A DNA stretch of 64,000 nucleotides from Glycomyces tritici. Its GTDB lineage: Bacteria > Actinomycetota > Actinomycetes > Mycobacteriales > Micromonosporaceae. Under the pieces are notes generated by a model. It searched no databases, was not told where the DNA came from, and worked only from the letters and a program-made list of their open reading frames with translations. The stretch covers positions 681,762-745,761 of the forward strand of contig NZ_JAUEMJ010000001.1 in NCBI RefSeq assembly GCF_030403505.1. The letters run 5' to 3'. The translations under genes were made by a program, and so were the position numbers. Below, one piece after another: positions 35,059 to 44,704 of the stretch (positions are counted from its first letter, which is position 1; each line of letters begins with the position of its first letter).

Positions 35059-35349
35059 TCAGTCGAGGAGGTCGCTGACGGCCCGCGCCAGTTCGGTGTC
35101 CTTGGCGGACACCTTGTTGCCTGCCGAGTGGGTGGTCGCGGAGACGCGCAGCTTGTCGTAGTTGACGGTGAGGTCCGCGTGGTGGCCGCGCTGCTCGTTC
35201 AGGAAGCCGACCGCGGTCGCGGCGGCGAGCGCCCGGAGGTGGCCGTCGAAGGTCCAGGTCTGCTCCAGCCGGTCGCCGACGTGACTCCAGCCGGGGAGGT
35301 CCGACAGCGCGAGTTCGATCTCGGCCTCGGTCAAGGGTTGGTCGCTCAT
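35059..35349 (-). CDS. Pterin-4a-carbinolamine dehydratase
   Basis: A 96-residue PCD/DCoH-type enzyme that dehydrates 4a-hydroxytetrahydropterin. The family motif E-x3-H-H-x-D is present (NEQRGHHADL, residues 51-60). The N terminus LTEAEIELALSDLPGWSHVGD and the ending AKDTELARAVSDLLD are standard. No pterin-dependent hydroxylase is nearby, so its role is uncertain. It sits 26 bp downstream of the carbonic anhydrase gene on the same strand. Confidence 0.9.
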   Translation of the reverse strand: MSDQPLTEAEIELALSDLPGWSHVGDRLEQTWTFDGHLRALAAATAVGFLNEQRGHHADLTVNYDKLRVSATTHSAGNKVSAKDTELARAVSDLLD

Positions 35350-35375
35350 ACCCTGATTCTGACAGCTCTTCGCGA

Positions 35376-35960
35376 TCAGTTCTCGTCGATGAGGGTTACT
35401 CTGCCCGTGTCCAGGTCGTAGACCGCGCCGACCACCAGGACGCCGTCGAGGCTCTCGCGGCGGCTCAGGTCGGCGACGGTGCGGCGCACCTGGAGCCGCA
35501 TCGCGCGCGAGGCGGCCTCCTCGGGCTCCTTCGTCTCCGACCACGCCTGCGAGGCCGGCTGCCACAGCTGCTCGACGAGGTAGTCGGTGCGCGGGTCGTG
35601 CGCGTCGTCCTCGACCGCGTGCAGCGCCGCGTTGATCGCGCCGCACCGCTCGTGCCCCAGCACCACCACGAGCGCGATGCCGAGCTCGGCGGCGGCGAAC
35701 TCGAGCGAGCCGACGGCGGCCCGGTCCGGGACGTGCCCGGCCGTGCGGACCACGAGCAGCTGCCCGAAGTCGCAGTCGAACACGCTCTCGGCGGTCACCC
35801 GCGAGTCGATGCACGTGAAGACGGCGGCGCTGGGGGTCTGCCCGGGTGCGGCCTCGCGGGCCGCGGTGATGTCGCGCTTGTAGCGGGGCTCGCCGGCGAT
35901 GAATCGGCCGTTGCCCTCGAGGAGGGCGACCAACGTGTTGGCGGCTTGCTGGTGCTCCAT
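35376..35960 (-). CDS. Beta-class carbonic anhydrase
   Basis: About 194 residues from the ATG at 35960. It interconverts CO2 and bicarbonate with zinc held by Cys and His residues. The motifs CIDSR (zinc Cys plus the Asp-Arg dyad) and GHERCGA (zinc His and Cys) are intact, as is VVRTAGH. Upstream in-frame GTG codons at 35987 and 36044 are possible starts; the ATG was chosen because it gives the usual short lead into ALLEGNGRF. It is probably co-transcribed with the pterin dehydratase. Confidence 0.9.
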   Translation of the reverse strand: MEHQQAANTLVALLEGNGRFIAGEPRYKRDITAAREAAPGQTPSAAVFTCIDSRVTAESVFDCDFGQLLVVRTAGHVPDRAAVGSLEFAAAELGIALVVVLGHERCGAINAALHAVEDDAHDPRTDYLVEQLWQPASQAWSETKEPEEAASRAMRLQVRRTVADLSRRESLDGVLVVGAVYDLDTGRVTLIDEN

Positions 35961-36198
35961 CAGTGAGGAGGCGGTCAGTTCTGGCACGCCCTGAATGGTG
36001 CCGCACGATCCCGCCCGGCGCAACCCGGACGCGAGAGCGGACACGCACCTTTTACAGAGCGCACGTTACCGTTTCGAGATCTGTTGGTCATTAACCAGGA
36101 CTTGAGGCTCGCCTTACGTGACTCTATGATGAATACATACAACCGCAATGGGATTCACCAGCGGTTTCACACCCCACTCTGTGCTCTGGAGGAGACCC

Positions 36199-36879
36199 GT
36201 GCGCACTTACGGCGACGGCTGTCCGGCCGCCCACGCGCTCGACCTCGTGGGCGAGCGCTGGTCGCTGCTCATCGTCCGCGAACTGCTCCTGGGCCCCAAG
36301 CGTTTCACCGATCTCCGCGTCGGCCTCCACGGGGCCAGCGCCAACGTCCTCTCGCAGCGGCTGCGCGAACTCGAGACGCACGGCGTGGTCTCCAAGCGCC
36401 GCCTGCCGCCCCCGGCCGCCTCCAAGGTGTACGAGCTCACCGAATGGGGCCGCGACCTCGAACCGGTCATCGTGTTCCTGCTGCGCTGGGGCGCCCGCTC
36501 CGCAGCGATCCCGCTGGACGCGCCGATGGGCGCGGACGCGCTGATCCTGTCGATGCGGACGCTGTTCATGCCGGTCGCGGCGCGCGGGTTCGACGCGGCG
36601 TTCGAGCTGTGGGTCGACGACCGGCCGTTCATCGCCGAGATCATCGACGCGCAGCTGCTCCTGGCGCCGGGCCGGCCCGAGCACCCGCACGCGGTGATCC
36701 GCACCGATGCCGAGACGCTCAAGCGCCTCACGCTGGGCAACCGCAGCCTCGACGTCTCGCTGCACGCGGGCCGCGTGACCGTCCAGGGCGACCAGGCGAT
36801 GGCCGAGCGGTTCCTGGGCCTGTTCCGCCTGCCGGAGCCGGCCCCGGCATCGGCGGGGGCGACGCCGGGCCCGGTTTAG
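36199..36879 (+). CDS. HxlR-family transcriptional regulator
   Basis: A 226-residue protein from a GTG with GGAGGAG just upstream. The N-terminal 100 residues form the HxlR winged helix (CPAAHALDLVGERWSLLIVR, LGPKRFTDLRVGLHGASANVLSQRLRELE). The remaining 120 residues are an extra C-terminal domain resembling SCP2/sterol-carrier-like folds found in long HxlR proteins (LFMPVAARGFDAAFELWVDD), likely ligand-sensing. The upstream spacer 36045-36198 is AT-richer and may hold the promoter. It is convergent with the following gene. Confidence 0.87.
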   Translation: MRTYGDGCPAAHALDLVGERWSLLIVRELLLGPKRFTDLRVGLHGASANVLSQRLRELETHGVVSKRRLPPPAASKVYELTEWGRDLEPVIVFLLRWGARSAAIPLDAPMGADALILSMRTLFMPVAARGFDAAFELWVDDRPFIAEIIDAQLLLAPGRPEHPHAVIRTDAETLKRLTLGNRSLDVSLHAGRVTVQGDQAMAERFLGLFRLPEPAPASAGATPGPV

Positions 36880-36908
36880 CGGCCGGGTCCGTTCTACGGA
36901 TGCGGTGC

Positions 36909-37724
36909 TCATGAAACCAGGCGGATCTCCCCGGTGCCGCCGGGCCTGGCGCGGCGGTCGGTGATGAGCATGTGCCCGGGCGCGTGGGTGATCGCGAACG
37001 GCAGCTTCGCCTTGACCACCGCTTCCTGAAGCGTCACACCGCAGGCCCAGAACACCGGTACGTCGCCGTCGTGGAGGCGCACCGGGTCCCCGAAGTCGGG
37101 CCGGTCGAGGTCGCGGATGCCGATCGCGCCGGGGCGGCCGATGTGGACGGGGGCGCCGTGCGCGTACGGCATGTCGGCGGTGACCGCCGCGGCGAGGTCG
37201 ATCATCGCGGCCGGCATGGGCCGCATCGAGACCACCACGGGGCCGCGGAAGCGCCTGGCGCCCAGGCATTTCAGCGAGGTGCGGTACATGGGGACGTTGA
37301 CGCCCTGCTCGAGGTGGCGCAGCGGTATGCCCGCGCGCTCCAGGAACGGCTCGAACGTGAAGGTGCAGCCGGTCAGGAAGGTCACCAGGTCCGAGCCCCA
37401 CAGGTCGGCCACGTCGGTGCGCTCGGCGACCAGCTCGCCCTTCTGCCACACCCGGTACGCGGGCAGGTCGCGGCGCAGGTCCGCGCCGAAGGCCAGGTCG
37501 GTCCAGTACCGGCCGGGCCCCACCACGTCCAGCAGCGGGCAGGCCCGCGGGTTGCGGACCGCGAAGCGGCGCAGGCTGATCGCATGGCGGGACGGCACCG
37601 ACACCAGGTTGGCCTGCACGTACCCGTGCGACCAGCCGCTCGTCGTGGCGACCAGGCCGCCGCGGAACCTGGCGCGGGCCTCGTGAGGCTTGGTCTGGGC
37701 CTCGGGACGCTGTCTCGTGAACAT
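36909..37724 (-). CDS. D-glutamate cyclase-like protein (DUF1445)
   Basis: A 271-residue protein of the UPF0317/DUF1445 family. Signatures: VQANLVSVPSRHAI, FLTGCTFTFE, VPMYRTSLKC, GPVVVSMRPMP, PVFWACGVTLQ and the final ITHAPGHMLITD. Mammalian and some bacterial relatives convert D-glutamate to 5-oxo-D-proline or act as hydro-lyases; the bacterial substrate is usually unknown. Start ATG at 37724 with GAGGAGGAG upstream. It is transcribed away from the SARP gene. Confidence 0.85.
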   Translation of the reverse strand: MFTRQRPEAQTKPHEARARFRGGLVATTSGWSHGYVQANLVSVPSRHAISLRRFAVRNPRACPLLDVVGPGRYWTDLAFGADLRRDLPAYRVWQKGELVAERTDVADLWGSDLVTFLTGCTFTFEPFLERAGIPLRHLEQGVNVPMYRTSLKCLGARRFRGPVVVSMRPMPAAMIDLAAAVTADMPYAHGAPVHIGRPGAIGIRDLDRPDFGDPVRLHDGDVPVFWACGVTLQEAVVKAKLPFAITHAPGHMLITDRRARPGGTGEIRLVS

Positions 37725-37927
37725 CGCTCCTCCTCTGCTCGATACGTCGAGCCTCGTGGCGGGCGCGTCAAGACCTTCACGAGTCGTTCATGAGACACAC
37801 ACCGGTACCTGCACCGTCACTCTGCGCAAACCCTTTGCAACCGTTCCCAAATGATCATCAACTGCCCATAGACTGGAACCGTCCCCGCCAATGACGGCCG
37901 CACCTCGACTCCCCCGGGAGGTGGACC

Positions 37928-40900
37928 GTGGACTTCGGCATCCTCGGGCCCCTGCAGCTGGCCTTGGAGGGCCTGCCCGTGGCACTGCCCGGGCGGGTCC
38001 TGCCCCGGCTGCTCGCCGTGCTGCTCCTGGAGGCCGGACACGTGGTGCCCCTGCCCAAGCTCGTCGACGCGATATGGGAGGAGCTGCCGCCCGCGACCGC
38101 GCGGCGCCAGATCCAGAACACCGTCGCCAGCGCCCGCGGCATCCTGCTGCCGAACGGCACGAGCGAACTCGAGACCGTCGGCGACGGCTACCGGTTGCGC
38201 GTGCGTCCCGAGCAACTGGACTCGCTGCGGTTCCAGCGCAGCGTGCGCATCGCCCGCGAGCAGGAGGCGGCCTCCGAACCCGAAGCGGCCCTTGTGAGCC
38301 TGCGCGAAGCGCTCGACCTGTGGCGCGGCCCGACCCTCGCCGGGCTCGGCGGGCGCGTCATCGCGGCGGGGGCGCGCCGCTGGGACGAGGAGCGCGCCGC
38401 CGCCGAGGAGTCCCGCGCCGAACTCGAACTCGCGCTCGCCACCGGCGTGTCCGTGGTGGCCGACCTGCGGCGGGTCCTGGAGGCCCACCCGTACCGCCAG
38501 CACACGGCCGAGCTGCTCATGACCGCGCTCTACCGGGAGGACCGGCCCGCCGAGGCCCTCGACGTGTACGAGTCGATCCGCCGCGAACTCGCCGAGGAGC
38601 TCGGCATCGACCCCGGCCGGCGCCTCAAGGAGCTCCACACCGCGATCCTGCGCGACGACCCGTCCCTCAGGGCCGCACCGCGAACCGCGGCCCCGGCCCC
38701 CCGCCCCGAACTCCCCGCGCCCGCGCAGCTGCCTTCGGACAGCGTCCACTTCACCGGCCGCGCCGCGCAGCTGGCGGTGCTCGACCGGCTCCTCGAAGGG
38801 GGCCCGCAGGTCGCCGTGATCTCAGGGATCGGCGGCTCGGGGAAGACCACGCTCGCCCTCCACTGGGCGCACCTGGTGCGCGAGCGGTTCCCGGACGGGC
38901 AGCTGTACGTGAACCTGCGCGGCTTCGACCGCACGCCCTCGCTCGCCCCGCTGGACGCCCTCGCCGGGTTCCTCAGGGCCCTGCGCGTCCCGACCGAGGC
39001 CATCCCCTCCGACCTCGACGAGGCCGCCGCGCTGCTGCGCTCGCGCCTGGCCGACACCCGGACGCTCCTCTTCCTCGACAACGCCCGCAACTCGGCCCAG
39101 GTGCTGCCGCTGCTGCCGGCCACGGCCGGCTGCGTGGCGGTCGTGACCAGCCGCGGGCGGCTCCCCGACCTCGCCGCCGCGCACGACATCCGTCAGGTCA
39201 CCGTGGGCGCACTCGACGGCGGCGAATCCGTGCGGCTCCTGGAGAGCCTCATCGGGGACGACCGGGTCGGACGCGAACCCGATGCGGCCGAACGGGTCGC
39301 GGACCTCTGCGGCGGCCTCCCGCTCGCGCTGCGCATCGTCGGCACCAACCTCGACGCGCAGCCCGGCACCACCTTGGCGGCGACCGCGACGGCGCTCGCC
39401 GGGCACGACCGGCTCTCCCGCCTCGCCGTCGAAGGCGACCCCACGACGACCGTGGCCGCCGCGTTCGACCTGTCCTACCAGGCGCTCGAACCCGAAGAGG
39501 AGCTGCTGTACCTCAACCTGGCGTGCCTGCCGGGCACGGACTTCTCCAAAGGGCTCGCGTGCGCGCTCGTCACGTGGGAACCCGAAGCGGCCGAACGGCT
39601 CCTGGCGAACCTCGTGGCCGCCCACCGCATCGACGAGTACCGGCCCGGCCGCTACCGCTTCCACGACCTGGTGCGCGAGTACGCCCGCCGCAAAGCGGAG
39701 GCGGCCTTCGACCCGGCTGCGCTGCAACGGCTCCGGGAGCAGGCCGTCGCGTGGTACGCGAAGGGGTCCACGCGCCTGCCGGTGCTCGAGTACCGCAACA
39801 TCGTGGCGACCTTCCTCGAATGGAACGGCCACCCGCACGTCTCGCGGCTCCTCGCCCGGCTCATCTCCTTCGCCGACGCCGGCTACCGCGACGACGCCGC
39901 GAACCGGCGGGCGCTCTCGGACTCCCTCTACGAGCTGCCCGAACTCGCCCACGTCGCCGAACTCGGCATCGAGACCGGCAAGCGCTCGGACGAGCCGATG
40001 GACGCCGTGCGCGCCTACGCCCTCGCGGACGCGGTGGCCTTCGCGTCCGGCGACCTCCACAAGTCGAAGGCGTACGCGGAGAAGACCCTCGAGTACCTGC
40101 GCCTCACCCCGCACGGCGACGCCACGGGCAAGGCCCGCAACGACCTCGCGACCACCCTCACCCAGCTCGGCCGGTACCGGGAGGCCGTGTCGCTGCTGCG
40201 CGAGGCCGTCGTCGCCGCCGAGCGCTCCGGCAACCGGGACGTGCGCGTCGAGGTCCTCACCTCGCTCGGCACCGTGCTGCGGCGCATGGGGATCTTCGCC
40301 GAGGCCGAGGCGCTGCTCTTGAAGGCCCGCGACCTCGACGCGGCGGCCCCCGACGGGCCGACCACGGTCTACCCGCTGCTGTCGCTCTCGGAGCTGTACG
40401 TCGACCAAGGGCGCATCAGCGCCGCCGAGCACCTCAGCCGCGAGATCGCCGAGATGCTCAGCGACCACCCCTCGAAGTACTTCCGGTCGCGGCTCTATTT
40501 CCGGCAGTTCGCGGTCCACCGCGCCGACGAGGACTACCCGCGGGCCGAGGCCGCGCTGCTGCGCAGCCTCGAACTCGTCGAGCAGTTCAACAACTGGCGC
40601 CACCAGCTCATCTACACCTACTGGCTGGCCGACCTGTACGTGGACGCCGAGCAGTTCGAGCAGGTGCGGGACACCCTGGAGCGGGTCGCGCACCTGGCCC
40701 GGTACGAGACCTCGGAGTCGCTCGCGGTCAAGGCCAGGGTCATGTGCAAGCTCCACACCGCCGAAGGCGATCTGCGCAAGGCGATCAGCCTGGGCCGCCA
40801 GGCGTGCGACGTCTTCGCGGCCATGCCCGACCCGCTGCGCCAGGCCCGCAGCCTGCTCGCGCTGGCGAACGCCTACGAGGCGGCCGGGCTCGCGGGCGAG

Positions 40901-41089
40901 GCCGAGCGGTGCCGCGAGGAGTCGCGGGACCTCTTGAGCGCCTTGGGCATCGACCCGGGCTTACCGACCGGCGAAGCACCCACCCCACCCACCCGGGGGC
41001 CGACCAGCCTGCGTCAATGGTCTCCGGCAGGTCCGACAGGAATCCGGGTAACGAGTCGTCACGCCGCCGATCTTCACCCGAAAGCGTGA
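37928..41089 (+). CDS. SARP/AfsR-like regulator with BTAD, NB-ARC and TPR domains
   Basis: A 1053-residue transcription factor from a GTG with GGGAGG 6 nt upstream. Residues 1-95: OmpR-type winged helix (FGILGPLQLALEGLPVALPG, QIQNTVASARGILLPNG). Residues 96-245: bacterial transcriptional activation domain (ALREALDLWRGPTLAGL, ELGIDPGRRLKELH). Residues 275-540: NB-ARC/STAND ATPase with Walker A GIGGSGKTT (300-308), TLLFLDNA and CGGLPLALRIVG. Residues 600-1020: helical tetratricopeptide-like repeats. It probably controls secondary metabolism or development in response to ATP and a signal. No biosynthetic cluster adjoins it, so its targets are elsewhere or are the adjacent oxidoreductase/MFS genes. 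Confidence 0.92.
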   Translation: MDFGILGPLQLALEGLPVALPGRVLPRLLAVLLLEAGHVVPLPKLVDAIWEELPPATARRQIQNTVASARGILLPNGTSELETVGDGYRLRVRPEQLDSLRFQRSVRIAREQEAASEPEAALVSLREALDLWRGPTLAGLGGRVIAAGARRWDEERAAAEESRAELELALATGVSVVADLRRVLEAHPYRQHTAELLMTALYREDRPAEALDVYESIRRELAEELGIDPGRRLKELHTAILRDDPSLRAAPRTAAPAPRPELPAPAQLPSDSVHFTGRAAQLAVLDRLLEGGPQVAVISGIGGSGKTTLALHWAHLVRERFPDGQLYVNLRGFDRTPSLAPLDALAGFLRALRVPTEAIPSDLDEAAALLRSRLADTRTLLFLDNARNSAQVLPLLPATAGCVAVVTSRGRLPDLAAAHDIRQVTVGALDGGESVRLLESLIGDDRVGREPDAAERVADLCGGLPLALRIVGTNLDAQPGTTLAATATALAGHDRLSRLAVEGDPTTTVAAAFDLSYQALEPEEELLYLNLACLPGTDFSKGLACALVTWEPEAAERLLANLVAAHRIDEYRPGRYRFHDLVREYARRKAEAAFDPAALQRLREQAVAWYAKGSTRLPVLEYRNIVATFLEWNGHPHVSRLLARLISFADAGYRDDAANRRALSDSLYELPELAHVAELGIETGKRSDEPMDAVRAYALADAVAFASGDLHKSKAYAEKTLEYLRLTPHGDATGKARNDLATTLTQLGRYREAVSLLREAVVAAERSGNRDVRVEVLTSLGTVLRRMGIFAEAEALLLKARDLDAAAPDGPTTVYPLLSLSELYVDQGRISAAEHLSREIAEMLSDHPSKYFRSRLYFRQFAVHRADEDYPRAEAALLRSLELVEQFNNWRHQLIYTYWLADLYVDAEQFEQVRDTLERVAHLARYETSESLAVKARVMCKLHTAEGDLRKAISLGRQACDVFAAMPDPLRQARSLLALANAYEAAGLAGEAERCREESRDLLSALGIDPGLPTGEAPTPPTRGPTSLRQWSPAGPTGIRVTSRHAADLHPKA

Positions 41090-41224
41090 ACGCCCGCGGC
41101 CGCCCATGACTTTGGTCAGGGGCGGGTCCAGTCGTTCGACAGATGCGGTCCCAGTCGGCCGGTTCCTACAGTGGTGTCCACACCCACCGATGCGAACGCA
41201 TCCGAACGACAGCGAGGGAACGAC

Positions 41225-42205
41225 ATGCACGCGATCCGGCACCACGAATTCGGCGGCCCCGAAGTGCTCGTGTACGAGGAGGTGGCCGACCCCGAGCCCG
41301 GCCCCGGGCAGCTGCGCATCGCGACCCGCGCCGCCGGCGTCCACCTGCTCGACACGACCTTCCGCAGCGGCGACAAGAGCGGCCCGTACCCGCTCCCGGA
41401 CCTGCCGATGATCCCCGGCCGCGAGGCCGCCGGGATCGTCGACGCGGTCGGCGAGGGCGTCGACCCGTCGTGGATCGGCAAGCGCGTGGTCGCCCACCTC
41501 GGGTTCGCCTCCGGCGGGTACGCCGAGAAGGCCGTGCGCGAGGTCGCGAACGTGCACGAGATCCCCGAGGGCGCGGGGTTCGCGGAGGCGATCGCGATGA
41601 TCGGCACCGGCCGCACCGCGCTCATGGTCCTCGCGGTCGGGCCGGTGAGCAGTGATGACGTGGTGATCGTGCCGGCCGCCGCGGGCGGCATCGGCACCCT
41701 CCTGGTGCAGGCCGCCAAGAACGCCGGGGCGTACGTGGTCGGCCTGGCGGGCGGGCCGGACAAGGTGCGCCAGGTCGCCGAGAACGGGGCCGATGCGGCG
41801 ATCGACTACAAGGCCGCGGACTGGACCTCGGTGCTGGACAAGGCGTTGGAGGGCCGCGAGGCGACCCTGCTGTTCGACTCCGTGGGCGGCGAGACCGGCC
41901 GGGCGGCCTTCGACCGGCTGGGCTTCGGGGGCCGCATGGTGGTCTTCGGGTGGTCGGCCGGGAAGGCCACCGAGGCCACGGTCGCGGACATCGTGGGCCG
42001 CGGCCTCACGGTCTCCGGCGCGCTCGGCCCGAAGCTCCTCGAGAAACTGGGCGGCCTCCGGGCCCTCGAAGAGCGCTCGCTGGCCGAGCTGGGAGCGGGA
42101 CGCCTCCGCCCGGCGGTGCACACCTTCAAGCTGTCCGAAGCCGCCGAAGCCCATCGCGCCCTTGAGAACCGGGGCACCACCGGCAAGGTGGTCCTGGTCC
42201 CGTAG
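41225..42205 (+). CDS. Zinc-binding dehydrogenase/quinone oxidoreductase
   Basis: A 326-residue medium-chain reductase of the NADPH:quinone oxidoreductase type. The N-terminal GroES-like domain begins MHAIRHHEFGGPEVLVYEEV. The Rossmann motif is PAAAGGIGTLLVQAAKNAGA. It lacks the Cys cluster of the zinc-containing alcohol dehydrogenases, so it is probably zinc-free despite the family name. ATG at 41225 with GAGGGA upstream; a TACAGT -10-like box lies at 41167. It follows the SARP gene by 135 bp; the spacer shows no gene. Confidence 0.85.
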   Translation: MHAIRHHEFGGPEVLVYEEVADPEPGPGQLRIATRAAGVHLLDTTFRSGDKSGPYPLPDLPMIPGREAAGIVDAVGEGVDPSWIGKRVVAHLGFASGGYAEKAVREVANVHEIPEGAGFAEAIAMIGTGRTALMVLAVGPVSSDDVVIVPAAAGGIGTLLVQAAKNAGAYVVGLAGGPDKVRQVAENGADAAIDYKAADWTSVLDKALEGREATLLFDSVGGETGRAAFDRLGFGGRMVVFGWSAGKATEATVADIVGRGLTVSGALGPKLLEKLGGLRALEERSLAELGAGRLRPAVHTFKLSEAAEAHRALENRGTTGKVVLVP

Positions 42206-42265
42206 CCGGTACGGTCCGGAAGCGGACCATGCACCGGTGCGCGCCGCGGGCACCGGGAACACGGC

Positions 42266-42299
42266 GACGCCGCCCCGGCGGCTTGGCCGGGGCGGCGTC
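42266..42299. terminator. Bidirectional terminator, oxidoreductase / MFS
   Basis: A 14-bp perfect stem GACGCCGCCCCGGC with a 6-nt loop, between the two convergent genes. Confidence 0.8.
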
Positions 42300-42355
42300 A
42301 TCGGGTCGGGACCTGGCGGCTCGGGGCCGGTAGGCCGCCGGGCGGCTGTCGGGCC

Positions 42356-43561
42356 TTAGGAGGCCCGGGCGAGTTCGGCGGTCGTCAGGTGGGCCGGCAC
42401 CACCGGCAGGACCTCGGCCTCGGCGTGGGCCCGCGCGAGCGGGACCGAGAGGGCGAGGCCGGCCAGGGCCAGGCCCACACCGACGAGGATCGGCGCGGTC
42501 AGGCTCAGCCCGGCCGAGAGGGCCAGGCCGCCGAGCCAGGCGCCGTTGGCGTTGGCGAGGTTGAAGGCCGCGTGGTGCAGGGAGGAGGCCAGCGACGGGG
42601 CGGCGTGCGCGCCGTCGAGCAGCAGCCGCTGCATGATCGGGCCGACCAGCGAGGACGAGAGCGCCATCAGGAACACCCCGGTGATCGCCAGGAACGGGTT
42701 CGCCATCGTGAAGAACATCATCAGCATCACGGCCGCGATGGTCGTGAACGAGGCGAACAGGCCCTGGATCGGGGCGCGGTCGGCGACGTGGCCGCCCACG
42801 ATGTTCCCGGCCGTGAGGCCGAGGCCGAACACCGCGAGGGTGATCGCGATGGCGACCGTGCCCAGGCCGGTGACCTCTTCGAGGATCGGCGTCAGGTAGG
42901 TGTAGGCCGCGAACATGCCGCCGAAGCCCACCGCGCCCGTGACGAGCGGGAGCAGGACGCGCTTGGAGCGGATCGCCCGGATCTCGTCGGACGCCTTGGT
43001 GGGCACGATGACCCCGCGGGTGTCGGGCACGGTGGCCCAGATCGCGGCGGCGGCCACCAGGCCGAGCGCGGCGACCGCGGCGAAGATCCAGCGCCAGGAG
43101 AACTGGCCGATGAGCAGGGCGCTCACCGGGACGCCGATGATCGTGGCCACGGTGAGGCCGGACATGATCCCCGAGATCGCGCGGGCGCGCCGCTCGTAGG
43201 AGACCAGGCTCGCGCCGACCACCGCGGCCGCGCCGAAGAACGCGCCGTGCGGCAGCCCGGCGAAGAACCGGGAGGCGAGCAGGGTCCCGAAGTCGGGGGC
43301 CAGGGCGGTGACGAGGTTGGCGACCGCGAACCACGCCATCAGGGCGATGAGCAGCGGCTTGCGGGGGACGCGGGTGGTGGCGACGGTGAGCAGCGGGGCG
43401 CCGAGGACCACGCCGATGGCGTAGGCCGAGACGGCCAGGCCGGCCTCGGCGAGCGAGACGCCCGAGGAGGCGGCCACCTGGGGCAGGATGCCCATGATGA
43501 CGAACTCGGCGGTGCCGATGCCGAACGCGCCGATTGACATGGCGAACAGGGGCATGCGCAT
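42356..43561 (-). CDS. MFS exporter, AraJ/sugar-efflux type
   Basis: A 401-residue twelve-helix transporter of the drug/arabinose-efflux branch. It begins MRMPLFAMSIGAFGIGTAEFVIMG, a strong signature of this branch, and has motif A-like spacing at TRVPRKPLLIA and VADRAPIQG. The ATG at 43561 is chosen because GGGAG lies about 10 nt upstream; an in-frame ATG 38 codons earlier would add an atypical N terminus. Substrate is unknown; purine ribonucleosides or drugs are possible. It is downstream of, and on the same strand as, the XRE regulator but separated by 186 bp. Confidence 0.88.
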   Translation of the reverse strand: MRMPLFAMSIGAFGIGTAEFVIMGILPQVAASSGVSLAEAGLAVSAYAIGVVLGAPLLTVATTRVPRKPLLIALMAWFAVANLVTALAPDFGTLLASRFFAGLPHGAFFGAAAVVGASLVSYERRARAISGIMSGLTVATIIGVPVSALLIGQFSWRWIFAAVAALGLVAAAAIWATVPDTRGVIVPTKASDEIRAIRSKRVLLPLVTGAVGFGGMFAAYTYLTPILEEVTGLGTVAIAITLAVFGLGLTAGNIVGGHVADRAPIQGLFASFTTIAAVMLMMFFTMANPFLAITGVFLMALSSSLVGPIMQRLLLDGAHAAPSLASSLHHAAFNLANANGAWLGGLALSAGLSLTAPILVGVGLALAGLALSVPLARAHAEAEVLPVVPAHLTTAELARAS

Positions 43562-43747
43562 GGAAAGCAGCTCCGGGAAGAAGAGAAGGAGGGTGAGAAC
43601 GCTGAGGCTGTCACCGGCTGCTTCCTTGCCGTACCGGTCGCTGTCAAGAACGGGAGGCTCGCGCCTCCGCACCAATCATAAATACACTCGCCCACGGAGT
43701 AAAAGGCTTGGAGATGAAATCCTGGCGTGATGTCCGTCGCCGCCGCG

Positions 43748-44602
43748 TTACGAACGCCGCCCGGGTGTTTCGGCGGTGACCGGCGTCAATGCCGCCATCA
43801 TCGCGAACACCTCGGCGGTGCGCGAACCCGGTTGCGGCACATAGAAGATCAGCCGGAAGCAGGTGCCGGGCACCTCGAGCACCTGGCAGTCGAACTCGAG
43901 CGGCCCGTACTCCTCGTGCACGACCTGCTTGGTCTGGACGGTGCGGACGCCGACCTCGTGGTCGGCCCACAGCTCCCCGAACTCCGGGCTCGACCGCAGC
44001 AGGTCGTCCACCAGCGCCCGCAGCACCGAGTCGGCCGGGTCGCGGGCGAGCGAGGCGCGCACATCGGCCACGCACTGGCGCAGGAACCCCGCATAGCGCT
44101 CGTCCGACAGGGCCGCGGCGGCGTGCGGGCCCGAGAAGTTCGTGCGCAGGATGTTCCGCTGCGCGGGCTCCAGCTGCGAGAGCCACCCCATCAGCCGGTC
44201 CGCGGTCGGGTTCCAGGCGAGCATGTCGTAGGCCGCGTTCACCGCATAGGCCGGGTAGTCGTCGAGACCGGCCAGGAGGTTGCGGATGGTAAAAGGCACC
44301 TCGCCGCGGTTCGCCGCACTCGTGTCGGGCCGCTCGTCGGCGAGGTTGAACAGGTGCGCGCGCTCGTCGTGGACGAGCATGAGCGCCCGGGAGAGCGCCC
44401 CGAGGACCTGCCGGGACGGCTTCGGCCCGCGCGCCTGCTCGAGGCGGATGTAGTACTCGACCGAGATCCCCGCGAGCTGCGCGACCTCCTGGCGCCGCAG
44501 GCCGGGCGTGCGCCGGCGCGGCCCCTCGGGCAGGCCCACGTCGCCCGGCTTGAGGGCGGCGCGGCGGGTGCGGAGGAAGTCGGCGAGCTGCTGGCGGTCC
44601 AT
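43748..44602 (-). CDS. XRE regulator with MmyB-like ligand-binding domain
   Basis: A 284-residue protein. The N-terminal HTH (TPGLRRQEVAQLAGISVEYYIRLEQARGPKPSRQVL) is followed by the MmyB-like PAS-type domain (AYAVNAAYDMLAWNPTADRLM; RTNFSGPHAAA; EYGPLEFDCQVLEVPGTCFRLIFYVPQPGS). These regulators are commonly encoded divergently from SDR oxidoreductases, exactly as here, and probably bind a fatty acid or similar ligand. The start ATG has GGGGGA upstream. It likely represses the SDR. Confidence 0.92.
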   Translation of the reverse strand: MDRQQLADFLRTRRAALKPGDVGLPEGPRRRTPGLRRQEVAQLAGISVEYYIRLEQARGPKPSRQVLGALSRALMLVHDERAHLFNLADERPDTSAANRGEVPFTIRNLLAGLDDYPAYAVNAAYDMLAWNPTADRLMGWLSQLEPAQRNILRTNFSGPHAAAALSDERYAGFLRQCVADVRASLARDPADSVLRALVDDLLRSSPEFGELWADHEVGVRTVQTKQVVHEEYGPLEFDCQVLEVPGTCFRLIFYVPQPGSRTAEVFAMMAALTPVTAETPGRRS

Positions 44603-44704
44603 GGGTCGATCATCCCCCGGTTCGCCGCCCGGAACCAGGTACGGCCGGTACCACCATAAACGGTCCTCTTTGCAGCGCCCGCGATCGCGCGCAGGATCGT
44701 GGAC

